A stretch of 64,000 bases of DNA, from positions 62,001-126,000 of the forward strand of contig NZ_JOTN01000004.1 in the NCBI RefSeq assembly GCF_000712595.1. Direction: 5' to 3'. The translations under genes were made by a program, and so were the position numbers. The stretch's first letter is position 1, and each line of letters opens with the position of its first letter. Positions 32,225 through 40,048 of this stretch are shown in pieces. The DNA is from Bacillus manliponensis (lineage in GTDB: Bacteria; Bacillota; Bacilli; Bacillales; Bacillaceae_G). The notes beneath the pieces were generated by a model that saw only the letters and a program-made list of their open reading frames with translations, was not told the DNA's origin and did not search any database.

Positions 32225-32791
32225 TTATGTCCGTTCAGTAATATGGACAATCCTTTGAATAATAGAATCAAACTCTTCATTATCCCGAATGACAAATAAA
32301 TGATCAGCTTCATCTTCTACCGGGTCTACTACATCATCTTTTAGAGATTCAATTTGTTGCTGAGCGAGAACTTCCTCAAAACTAGAATAGGAGCCTCTAA
32401 ATATGTTAGTGCTACGTTTACTATTTACAACTCGCTTTTGCAAAATATCATCTGGAATATCAAAATGAACGAGAATACGAGTAAAGATATTTTTTGGAAA
32501 TAGCTCTTCAAGCAAATATGAACGACCTTTTCGACTGCGATTTGCGTTACAAATAATAATATGAGAATCAGTATGTTCGATTGCATGATTGACAATAAGT
32601 TGTGAGATGGCATGTTTCAAGGTGTTAGGTCCGTGTTTTGGCAATAAGTTTGTATAAAATGTATTGATAAATGTAGCGTGGTTATCTTGGTCCATTACGA
32701 AGGAGTTATGTAATTCTTTTTCTAACGCTCTTGCAAATGTTGTTTTCCCGCTATGAGTTTTTCCTACTGTAATAATGACGAATCGTTTCAT
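32225..32791 (-). CDS. small P-loop ATPase/kinase-like protein
   Basis: This 188-residue cytoplasmic protein has a P-loop near its start (VGKTHSGKTTFARALEKEL, residues 8-26), an acidic motif (FVMDQDNHATF) and IIICNANRSRKGR in the middle. It resembles zeta-toxin or polynucleotide-kinase-like ATPases. No substrate can be named. The DQD of the middle motif is where zeta-type kinases carry a catalytic Asp. It follows the small membrane gene by 4 bases and shares its transcript. Confidence 0.7.
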   Translation of the reverse strand: MKRFVIITVGKTHSGKTTFARALEKELHNSFVMDQDNHATFINTFYTNLLPKHGPNTLKHAISQLIVNHAIEHTDSHIIICNANRSRKGRSYLLEELFPKNIFTRILVHFDIPDDILQKRVVNSKRSTNIFRGSYSSFEEVLAQQQIESLKDDVVDPVEDEADHLFVIRDNEEFDSIIQRIVHITERT

Positions 32792-32795
32792 CGCT

Positions 32796-32990
32796 TTAAC
32801 AATCCTCTTTTGTATCTTGCAATGCCCAATTAATAAAAAGTAAGAGAAAAGTCATAAATGTAGCGGTAAACAGCTGTTCAAATAGTGTTTTGTCTACACC
32901 GTGTCCATGTCCTGCTAGTATAAAAAATGCGATGAAAGAAAAAATGATAGCACTTATAAATCTTACATTGTCCCGAATTAAGCGATACAT
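32796..32990 (-). CDS. small two-helix membrane protein
   Basis: This 64-residue protein has two hydrophobic segments (about residues 11-26 and 38-55) joined by a GHGHGVDKTLFE loop. GGGAGGGACAATTG precedes the ATG at 32990. It is first in a two-gene unit with the P-loop gene. The family is not recognised. Confidence 0.6.
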   Translation of the reverse strand: MYRLIRDNVRFISAIIFSFIAFFILAGHGHGVDKTLFEQLFTATFMTFLLLFINWALQDTKEDC

Positions 32991-33174
32991 CAATTGTCCC
33001 TCCCGTTGTGTGCACTCATTTGGATTTTAACATAATTAGGGAATTGATTGTGTAACAATGTAATATAAAACTGATCTTTATATGCAGTTTCCTAGATTTA
33101 ACTTGAATGTTTCGTTTTCTTTAAATATAATATATTTAGAATTTTTTAAAAAATTTAACAAAGGTGGGGTTTAT

Positions 33175-34707
33175 GTGAATCTCGTTCACTCGTTGGCTGA
33201 AACAGCCCAAAAGCAGGGGGAAAGGACAGCTTACGTATTTCAAGATCAGTCTGTCTCTTATGACTATTTTAATAATATGGTCACTAAGTTCTCTAGTAGT
33301 TTAGCGGAAATGGGCATTGGAAAAGGGGACAATGTCGCATTAATCGTTGGGAATTCACCGCATTTTTTAATTGGGCTGTATGGCGTTATGCGTGCGGGCG
33401 CAACCGTTATTCCAGTCAATCCGATTTACACAGCAGACGAAATGCATTACATTATGCAAAATGGAGACGTTAAAGCAATCATCACACTAGACATCCTTCT
33501 ACCAATTATGCAATCTCTTACACCAAGACTTCCTTCTATTGAACATATCATCATTTGTGAAACTCAACCTGAAAAAACTTACGAAGAAAACGAAAAAATG
33601 AAAACGTTTACGACTCTTGTGCAAGCTGGAGACGTATCTTTCCCTTGCGCGCCGATTGACGAAGAGGACATAGCAGTTATTTTATATACGTCAGGCACAA
33701 CAGGAAAACCAAAGGGCGCAATGTTAACGCATAAAAACTTATATAGTAACGCTGACGATGTCGCAAATTACTTACAGTATAGTGAGAACGACCGCGTTGT
33801 TGCAGCACTTCCAATGTTCCATGTATTTTGTCTAACAGTTGCGGTGAACGCACCAATCGTAAATGGTGCAACAATTTTAATGTTGCCAAAATTTAGTCCG
33901 CAAGAAGTGTTTAGACTATGTCGTACATATGAGGCGACAGTGTTCGCTGGTGTTCCAACAATGTACAACTATTTATTCTTACATGAAGGCGGAAATGCAG
34001 AAGATGTAAAAACGTTACGTCTTTGCATTTCAGGCGGGGCCTCAATGCCAGTTGCGTTATTAACAAACTTTGAAAAGAAATTTAACGTTATTGTTTCTGA
34101 AGGGTATGGCTTATCAGAAGCTGCACCTGTAACATGTTTCAATCCACTTGATCGCCCGCGTAAGCCAGGCTCAATTGGCACGAACATTTGGAACGTTGAA
34201 AATAAAGTTGTGAACGAGCTAGGTGAAGAAGTTGCTGTTGGTGAAGTGGGTGAGCTAATCGTTCGTGGGCCAAACGTAATGAAAGGATATTACAAAGCAC
34301 CGGAGGAAACAGCGGCAACACTTCGTGACGGATGGTTATATACGGGTGACTTAGCGAAAATGGACGAAGAAGGTTACTTCTACATTGTAGACCGTAAAAA
34401 AGATATTGTCCTTGTAGGTGGTTACAACGTATATCCACGTGAAGTAGAAGAGGTATTATATGCGCATGAAGCAGTAGCGGAAGTTGTTGTTATCGGGGCA
34501 CCTCACGAAAGCTTAGGAGAAGCAGTAAAGGCATTTGTTGTGCTCAAAGATCAAACTGTAACAGAAGAAGAACTGATCGCATACTGTGCTGAGCATCTTG
34601 CGAAATATAAAGTGCCAAGCAGTGTTGAATTTTTAGCGGAACTTCCGAAGAACACGACAGGGAAATTACTGAGACGTGTATTGAAAGAGCAAGCGATGCA
34701 AGTGTAA
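33175..34707 (+). CDS. lcfB: long-chain fatty acid-CoA ligase LcfB (YhfL)
   Basis: This 510-residue enzyme activates fatty acids as acyl-AMP and then acyl-CoA. The AMP-binding signature ILYTSGTTGKPKGAMLTHKN lies near residue 163, GYGLSEAAPVTC near 312, and GWLYTGDLAKMDEEGYFYIV near 385. The C-terminal lysine motif PKNTTGKLLRR is near 490. The start is a GTG at 33175 with AAAGGTGGGG upstream; the longer frame from 33082 covers A/T-rich promoter sequence. The place after lplJ matches B. subtilis. Confidence 0.92.
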   Translation: MNLVHSLAETAQKQGERTAYVFQDQSVSYDYFNNMVTKFSSSLAEMGIGKGDNVALIVGNSPHFLIGLYGVMRAGATVIPVNPIYTADEMHYIMQNGDVKAIITLDILLPIMQSLTPRLPSIEHIIICETQPEKTYEENEKMKTFTTLVQAGDVSFPCAPIDEEDIAVILYTSGTTGKPKGAMLTHKNLYSNADDVANYLQYSENDRVVAALPMFHVFCLTVAVNAPIVNGATILMLPKFSPQEVFRLCRTYEATVFAGVPTMYNYLFLHEGGNAEDVKTLRLCISGGASMPVALLTNFEKKFNVIVSEGYGLSEAAPVTCFNPLDRPRKPGSIGTNIWNVENKVVNELGEEVAVGEVGELIVRGPNVMKGYYKAPEETAATLRDGWLYTGDLAKMDEEGYFYIVDRKKDIVLVGGYNVYPREVEEVLYAHEAVAEVVVIGAPHESLGEAVKAFVVLKDQTVTEEELIAYCAEHLAKYKVPSSVEFLAELPKNTTGKLLRRVLKEQAMQV

Positions 34708-34708
34708 T

Positions 34709-34744
34709 AAAAAAGCTGAGCGGAAGTTGACCGCTCAGCTTTTT
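34709..34744. terminator. bidirectional terminator between lcfB and the anti-sigma gene
   Basis: AAAAAGCTGAGCGG pairs with CCGCTCAGCTTTTT around a 7-base loop. It also overlaps the last bases of the convergent anti-sigma gene. Confidence 0.9.
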
Positions 34745-35849
34745 ATTGTAGTAATCCTGCTTCACCGTGATTTAAACCATTCCATAATCGTACTTCACCA
34801 AGGCAGGCGAAACGAATTTCTTTTGCATGTTGTAGTTTGAGTAACTCTTTTGATGGCCCAGTAATTACGACACCGTATACATTTACACCATGTTTTTTTA
34901 CGTATTTATAACGCTTTTGTAGATGGAGTTTTTCTGAATTATACCAGCCGACGTTGTGCATAATGTTTTCATGTTTAGTTAATAATTCCATTGTTGATAA
35001 AACACCATGATCTTTGGTTGTTCCAGAGAATCCGAATATATTAAAGTTAGATAGATAAGGATTTGCATCTTCTTTTTCATATCCTGTATCAAGTGCATAC
35101 CAAGCTGGCGTAGGTGGTATTTCTTGTGCCCCGAAATTTTCATATAGAATAGAATCAATCTCTTCAATTGAGTAGGGATTTTTAAATGAAATCGCCAGTT
35201 CTGCTACTGTTCCCTCTGGGAGTGTATGTAATGTATTCCACGTGTTACTTATTGTTTCGTGAAAATTATCTAGTTCTTTCGTTTTAGTATTTGGATGGGC
35301 AAAGTATAATTCGTTTTGTAGAGTACGATTGAACCACTCTTTTTCTATTGATATGTTGGAGAAGAAACTATTAACTGTAACTTCTCCAAGCGGAATTTCT
35401 TCTTGTCCCATCATTTTTACTAATGGTGCGTTCATTTCTGCTCGAAAGAAAGGGTTTATACTTGTAGCTGTTCCAGGGATTTGTACATTAGGCATCATCG
35501 CTTCAAGTGCCAATTTTGGAATGTACTCTACGTCCTTTAATTGATTTTGGTCATTTGACATATAATAAAGGGCTGACAATGCTAATCCGAAAAGATATAA
35601 ACCAACCGCTGCAGAAATCGTCAAAACAATCATCTTTATACGATGTTTCCACTTAATCTTCCAAAACGGAACTTGCACATCATGTATTGGCGGAAGTTTT
35701 CGTTTTTCATATTTTGCAAGAAGTTCATCTAATCTTTCTTCGCATATCGCACATGTTCCAATATGCTCTTCTAGCTGTTCTTGCTCTTCATCTGTAATAG
35801 TACCACTCTCGTATTTTTCCCAAAGTTCTTTTGCATCTTCGCAATTCAT
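34743..35849 (-). CDS. membrane-bound anti-sigma factor
   Basis: This 368-residue protein has an N-terminal zinc-finger-type anti-sigma domain (CEDAKELWEKY, then HIGTCAICEERLDELL, about residues 2-45). A single membrane helix lies near residues 73-95 (MIVLTISAAVGLYLFGLALS) and a large extracellular sensor part with the sigma-regulator C-terminal domain follows. The ATG at 35849 is preceded by GAAGGAGTGAGAGAA. It starts 5 bases after the sigma factor gene, so the two form an operon. It should hold the sigma factor at the membrane until a signal arrives. Confidence 0.88.
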   Translation of the reverse strand: MNCEDAKELWEKYESGTITDEEQEQLEEHIGTCAICEERLDELLAKYEKRKLPPIHDVQVPFWKIKWKHRIKMIVLTISAAVGLYLFGLALSALYYMSNDQNQLKDVEYIPKLALEAMMPNVQIPGTATSINPFFRAEMNAPLVKMMGQEEIPLGEVTVNSFFSNISIEKEWFNRTLQNELYFAHPNTKTKELDNFHETISNTWNTLHTLPEGTVAELAISFKNPYSIEEIDSILYENFGAQEIPPTPAWYALDTGYEKEDANPYLSNFNIFGFSGTTKDHGVLSTMELLTKHENIMHNVGWYNSEKLHLQKRYKYVKKHGVNVYGVVITGPSKELLKLQHAKEIRFACLGEVRLWNGLNHGEAGLLQ

Positions 35850-35854
35850 TTCTC

Positions 35855-36340
35855 TCACTCCTTCGTTAGTCGTACTTCCCTGCGGGCGCGGTGTAACTCA
35901 ATTTTTACCTTTGCTAGCGAAACGTTTGTCATTTTTGCGATTTCATCATATGAAAATCCGTAATAATCACGTAATAATAAAATATTTCTTCTTGTAAGTG
36001 GTAAAGAAGAGATGTGATCGAGCCAAGCTTTAATTGTATGTTTCGTGAAAAAGGTATGCTCAGCACTTTCGGCATTTGGAAGATGAAACTCTTGCACTTC
36101 ACTTGATGGATACTTCGTTTCTTTTCGTTTCCAATCAATAAATGCGTGATAAGCGATTGTAAAAAGCCAAGGACGAATATTCTCTCCTTTGTAAGAATCG
36201 ATGTGAATCAACATACGATAAAACGTTTCTTGCATAAGATCTTCTGCAGTTTGGACATGCTCGGTGAGGGAAAGGAGATAACGAAATAAGTCTTGCATAT
36301 GTTGTTTGTAAATGTGCTCTAGTGTTTGCTGTTTGCTCAT
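35855..36340 (-). CDS. ECF RNA polymerase sigma factor
   Basis: This 161-residue sigma factor has region 2 (YKQHMQDLFRYLLSLTEHVQTAEDLMQETFYRML, about 11-44) and region 4 (LPLTRRNILLLRDYYGFSYDEIAKMTNVSLAKVKIELHRAR, about 115-155). The short linker between them is typical of the ECF group. GAGGAGGGAACATA precedes the ATG. Its activity is controlled by the downstream anti-sigma factor. I cannot assign it safely to SigM, SigX or another named factor. Confidence 0.9.
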   Translation of the reverse strand: MSKQQTLEHIYKQHMQDLFRYLLSLTEHVQTAEDLMQETFYRMLIHIDSYKGENIRPWLFTIAYHAFIDWKRKETKYPSSEVQEFHLPNAESAEHTFFTKHTIKAWLDHISSLPLTRRNILLLRDYYGFSYDEIAKMTNVSLAKVKIELHRARREVRLTKE

Positions 36341-36411
36341 TATGTTCCCTCCTCATTTATATCAACGAATCTATTAGAAAAAAGTTACAAATTTTTATAA
36401 AATAAAAAGAT

Positions 36412-36490
36412 AAAAGCCTTTCTTTTTTTAGGGAGGAATAGATGGTTACTCTATGGATAGTGACGGTCAGTGCCCTTAAGTGCCTCACGC
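36412..36490 (+). repeat. dispersed repeat family B, copy 3
   Basis: AAAAGCCTTTC is followed by GGGAGGAATAGATG, then the hairpin GTTACT-CTATGGAT-AGTGAC, then GGTCAGTGCC and AAGTGCCTCACGC. It lies in the 347-base gap between the divergent sigma and AraC genes. Confidence 0.68.
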
Positions 36491-36499
36491 TATGTTTTC

Positions 36500-36552
36500 A
36501 ACAAAGGGATGTAAAGAGGGTAGCCCCGCTTTTGTTTGGATAGCCCTTTGTT
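36500..36552. other. long hairpin after repeat copy 3
   Basis: AACAAAGGG pairs perfectly with CCCTTTGTT over a 35-base region that contains a smaller GGGTAGCCCC-type fold. It lies about 130 bases before the AraC-type gene. No T run follows. Confidence 0.4.
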
Positions 36553-36687
36553 AAGTGTAGGTTATTAGTTAACTTATATTATTATAATAGGAATTAAAGA
36601 TGTTTTGTTGATAGATAAGAAACAAAGCAAAAAACGTCAAGAACGTTAATGTATACTCCGGTATGATAAGAAGCATAAGGCGGGTGA

Positions 36688-37599
36688 ATGGAGATGGAAA
36701 GTTATGAAACGCAAATACAGCGAGTGATTGATTATATTGAAGAAGATGTGATGGAGAGAAGAACACTTGTGGAACTTGCTTCTGTTGCAAAGTTTTCGGA
36801 GTATCACTTTCACCGTGTGTTCCAAGCGATGGTAGGTGACTCTGTGATGGAGTATATACGAAAGAGAAGGCTCGCCCGGGCAGCTTATCAGCTTTCTCAT
36901 ACAGAGGAAAAGATTCTCGATATTGCACTTGAGCATGGCTTTCAATCTCATGAAACGTTCATTCGCGCCTTTAAAAAGCTGTTTCACATGACGCCGCGTG
37001 AATATCGAAAGCAAAAGATTGCAACGCCGTTATACGGAAAGGTAAATGTAAAGCAGCGGAAGTGGAATCCATATTTAGGGGGAATACAAATGGAATTTCG
37101 TTTAGAGAAGAAGCCTGAGTTAAAAGTGATTGGATATGAGTTAAAGACGTCGAATAAAGACGGAAGAAGTCAAAGAGAGATCCCAGCACTTTGGGAGCAG
37201 TACTTAGGAAATAAAGGTTATGACAAGATTCCAAATCAAGTTCATCAAGAAAGTATGATTGAGCTTGGGATGTGTACAGACTTCAATTTAGAATCTGGAG
37301 ATTTCACTTATATTATTGGAACAGAAGTTACAAGCTTTGATAATGCTAAGGATGATATGGTATGCCGTACGTTCCCAGAAGCAACGTACGCAGTGTTTAC
37401 AACGCCTAAAGTACCGCATAAAGATATGGTATCTTCCATCCACCAAACGTGGAATGCGATTTTCTCTGAATGGTTCCCACACTCAGGATACGAGCATACT
37501 GGTGTTGTAGAGTTTGAGTTATATGACGAGCGTTGTCATGAAGATAAAAGTGAATTTGCACAAGTTGAAATTTGGCTTCCGGTGCAGAAGAAACAATAA
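36688..37599 (+). CDS. AraC-family regulator with GyrI-like sensor domain
   Basis: This 303-residue protein has a double helix-turn-helix at its start (LVELASVAKFSEYHFHRVFQ, then ILDIALEHGFQSHETFIRAF, about residues 28-105). A GyrI-like ligand-binding domain follows (about 130-303). The ATG at 36688 follows GGCGGGTGA; the ATG at 36694 is also possible. This is the MarA/Rob-like layout with an effector domain that senses small, often toxic, compounds. Targets are unknown. Confidence 0.88.
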   Translation: MEMESYETQIQRVIDYIEEDVMERRTLVELASVAKFSEYHFHRVFQAMVGDSVMEYIRKRRLARAAYQLSHTEEKILDIALEHGFQSHETFIRAFKKLFHMTPREYRKQKIATPLYGKVNVKQRKWNPYLGGIQMEFRLEKKPELKVIGYELKTSNKDGRSQREIPALWEQYLGNKGYDKIPNQVHQESMIELGMCTDFNLESGDFTYIIGTEVTSFDNAKDDMVCRTFPEATYAVFTTPKVPHKDMVSSIHQTWNAIFSEWFPHSGYEHTGVVEFELYDERCHEDKSEFAQVEIWLPVQKKQ

Positions 37600-37608
37600 A
37601 AATAAAAG

Positions 37609-37636
37609 GAGCTGTTCAGTGAACAGCTTCTTTTTT
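37609..37636 (+). terminator. intrinsic terminator of the AraC-type gene
   Basis: AGCTGTTCA and TGAACAGCT form an almost loop-free inverted repeat followed by TCTTTTTT. Confidence 0.75.
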
Positions 37637-37654
37637 ACACAAAGGGGAAAAGAT

Positions 37655-38020
37655 ATGTTTAAAAAACTAGAATGCGTGTGTGTACATACAAAAGATATGG
37701 AAAAGTCGCTTCGTTTTTATACAGCAATGGGCTTAAAAGAAAACTGGGGCATTGAGCGTGAGTTGGAAAATGGTTACATATGGAGATTAGTAGGCCTTAA
37801 GTTTCCAGATGAACAAAGCTCAGAGCTTGTAGTAAGTAATCATCCAGATGTTGACTTTACAGAAGTTGAAATATTGGTAGAGGATGTACGAGAAACATAT
37901 AAACAGTTACAGAAACATGGTGAAGTAAAGTGGATACGTGAGCCGTTTCAAACAGAATCAGGGCATGTGGCTGTTATGGAAGCACCGGATGGAAATGTGT
38001 TTGTATTAGTTGGAAGGTAG
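37655..38020 (+). CDS. VOC-family (glyoxalase-like) protein
   Basis: This 121-residue protein is a single vicinal-oxygen-chelate unit: VCVHTKDMEKSLRFYTAMGL at the start and HVAVMEAPDGNVFVLVGR at the end, with a metal-binding Glu in MEAPDGN. AAAGGGGAAAAG before the ATG at 37655 sets the start. An earlier frame from 37514 overlaps the AraC gene. The reaction is unknown; relatives detoxify or resist small compounds, which would fit the neighbouring AraC/GyrI regulator. Confidence 0.85.
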   Translation: MFKKLECVCVHTKDMEKSLRFYTAMGLKENWGIERELENGYIWRLVGLKFPDEQSSELVVSNHPDVDFTEVEILVEDVRETYKQLQKHGEVKWIREPFQTESGHVAVMEAPDGNVFVLVGR

Positions 38021-38034
38021 CTTTCATATATATG

Positions 38035-38086
38035 AAAGAGCACGTTGTCATAAGGAGTATTTCTCCTATGATAATGTGCTCTTTTA
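38035..38086 (+). terminator. long terminator hairpin after the VOC gene
   Basis: AAAGAGCAC pairs with GTGCTCTTTT, with an inner CATAAGGAG/CTCCTATG stem. The T run is short on the plus strand. It separates the VOC gene from a convergent gene. Confidence 0.75.
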
Positions 38087-38102
38087 GTTACAGCTTCTAG
38101 TT

Positions 38103-38690
38103 TTATAATCCAAACCCCATTAAATCTTTCACACGCTTAACGTTTTCTTTTGACGTTAATTGTTCCAGTAAGAGAAAAGCAACGTCAAATCCAGTTGCCG
38201 GATTGGAAGAAGTAATGATATGGCCATCTTGAACGATCGGTGCATGTTGGACATTAGCACCAAATACTTGTAATTGTTCTTTTCTATGGCTCGTTGGATG
38301 ATTGTACGTTGTCGCTTTTTTATTATGTAGTATCCCGCTTTTTCCAAGTGGTAAAGACCCTACGCAAATACTAGCAATCGGTTTCTGTTTAGCGTGAAAG
38401 TGCCGAATTACTTCAAGGAATGTTTCATGAAAAGCGTCATTGTAAAAGCCAGCCTCTTCAAATCCTCCTGGAATTGCTAAGGCATCAAATTCTTCTAAGT
38501 CAATTTCAGTCACAACTACTTCAGGAATCACCGTAAAGTTCCAAGTACATGTTAACTGTTTATGTAGTCCAGCTGTTATTAATTGAGTAGATCCATCACC
38601 TTCCCATTTGTTCCAGCCGAAAACATCCGTAAATACACCAGCTTCAACAGCTTCAAATCCATCTGCTAATAATAAAAGTATCTTTTTCAT
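38103..38690 (-). CDS. DJ-1/PfpI-family protein
   Basis: This 195-residue protein of the class I glutamine amidotransferase-like fold has the nucleophile elbow with Cys in ASICVGSLPLG near residue 109 and the early Glu of LLADGFEAVEAG near 15. A His follows in TTYNHPTSH. The reaction (protease, hydratase or deglycase) is not known. It is divergent from the Lrp-type gene, which may control it. Confidence 0.87.
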   Translation of the reverse strand: MKKILLLLADGFEAVEAGVFTDVFGWNKWEGDGSTQLITAGLHKQLTCTWNFTVIPEVVVTEIDLEEFDALAIPGGFEEAGFYNDAFHETFLEVIRHFHAKQKPIASICVGSLPLGKSGILHNKKATTYNHPTSHRKEQLQVFGANVQHAPIVQDGHIITSSNPATGFDVAFLLLEQLTSKENVKRVKDLMGFGL

Positions 38691-38826
38691 TTTGTAGCCC
38701 CCTTTGTTATTATTTTAGATAGAAATATATATTAATAACAGAGTTTGGAAATGGTTCAGTTGCGCTATGACTTTATTTAATAAGGGAATGGTTTTATAAA
38801 ACTTTATAAAAAAAGGTTGTGTAAAT

Positions 38827-39264
38827 TTGGATACAGTCGATCAAATGATAGTAAATGAATTACAAAAAAACGCTAAAATCTCAATGAAAGATTTAGCAAA
38901 AATTGTCCATTTGTCTCCACCAGCTGTAATTGAGCGAGTAAGAAAATTAGAAGATAATGGTACGATTGAAGGTTATCATGCGAGTATAGCTTTAAAAAAG
39001 TTAGATCGGCACATTGTGGCTCTTATCTTATTTGAATCAAAGGATTGTAAAGCGCTTTCGAATTTTTGTAACAATCATCCGGATGTATTGGAATGCTACC
39101 GAGTAGCAGGAGAAATTAGTTATATCGCAAAAGTAGCGACTCATTCTGTGGAGACTTTAGAGATATTCATTGATGAAGCAATGAAATATGGAACACCTTC
39201 AACGAATATTGTTTTATCGTCTCATAAGAAAGAGGTAAGGACGAGTTATGTGCATGAAGGATGA
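38827..39264 (+). CDS. Lrp/AsnC-family regulator
   Basis: This 145-residue protein has an N-terminal helix-turn-helix (ISMKDLAKIVHLSPPAVIERVRKLEDNGTIEGY, about 18-50) and an RAM ligand-binding domain. It starts with TTG at 38827 following AAAGGTTGTG. Lrp-type regulators usually respond to amino acids and often control a divergent gene, here the DJ-1-type gene. The 136-base gap between the two is A/T-rich with no clear palindrome. Confidence 0.88.
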   Translation: MDTVDQMIVNELQKNAKISMKDLAKIVHLSPPAVIERVRKLEDNGTIEGYHASIALKKLDRHIVALILFESKDCKALSNFCNNHPDVLECYRVAGEISYIAKVATHSVETLEIFIDEAMKYGTPSTNIVLSSHKKEVRTSYVHEG

Positions 39265-39337
39265 GTTGTAGTTTTGTGTTAAAATATATAAGAAAATTAA
39301 GATAATTGAACAGGAGATATAAAGGGGAGAGAAAGCA

Positions 39338-40009
39338 ATGCTACAATCACTCATTTTTGATATGGATGGAACACTGTTTCAAACAGACAAAATTTTAGAA
39401 TTGTCACTTGATGATACGTTTAATCATTTACGATCACTTAACTTATGGGATGCAGAAACGCCGATTGATACATACCGTGAAATTATGGGTGTCCCTTTGC
39501 CAAAAGTTTGGGAAGCTTTATTACCAAATCATTCTAACGAAGTAAGGGAACAAGTGGATGCTTATTTTTTAGAAAGGTTAATTGAGAACATAAAAGGCGG
39601 AAAAGGTGCTTTATATCCAAATGTAAAGGAAGTTTTCGGTTATTTAAAAGAAAGTGGCTGTTCCATTTACATAGCAAGTAACGGTTTAACAGAGTATTTA
39701 CAAGCAATTGTGAGATACTATCAGCTAGATAATTGGGTGACGGAAACATTTAGCATTCAACAAATCAAGACGCTTGATAAAGGAGACTTAGTTCGAGCGA
39801 TTGCTGAAAAATATCATATAAAAGAAGCAGCAGTTGTTGGGGACCGTCTATCTGATATTCGTGCAGCGAAAGATAACGACTTTATTACGATTGGGTGTAA
39901 TTTCGATTTTGCACAGGAAGATGAGCTCGCTCAAGCTGATTTCGTCATCGATGATTTACTGGAGTTACAAGCAATTTTGCCTGAAATGAAGTTTGCGAAG
40001 TGTAAATAA
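39338..40009 (+). CDS. HAD-family hydrolase
   Basis: This 223-residue protein shows all HAD motifs: FDMDGTLFQTD at residues 7-17, ASNGLTEYL near 110, a lysine near 148, and GDRLSDIRAAKDND near 169. It is of the phosphoglycolate phosphatase/beta-phosphoglucomutase-like type with a helical cap. AAAGGGGAGAGAAAGCA precedes the ATG. The substrate is unknown. Confidence 0.87.
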   Translation: MLQSLIFDMDGTLFQTDKILELSLDDTFNHLRSLNLWDAETPIDTYREIMGVPLPKVWEALLPNHSNEVREQVDAYFLERLIENIKGGKGALYPNVKEVFGYLKESGCSIYIASNGLTEYLQAIVRYYQLDNWVTETFSIQQIKTLDKGDLVRAIAEKYHIKEAAVVGDRLSDIRAAKDNDFITIGCNFDFAQEDELAQADFVIDDLLELQAILPEMKFAKCK

Positions 40010-40048
40010 AAAAACTGCCCAGAGTGTTATACCTCTGAGCAGTTTTTT
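40009..40048. terminator. bidirectional terminator between the HAD and kinase genes
   Basis: AAAAAACTGCCCAGAG pairs with CTCTGAGCAGTTTTTT with one mismatch. It overlaps the last bases of the convergent kinase gene. Confidence 0.88.

Noticed and set aside
36569-37014. Two minus-strand frames over the start of the AraC-type gene
   Set aside because: They are antisense shadows of the helix-turn-helix region, without ribosome sites.
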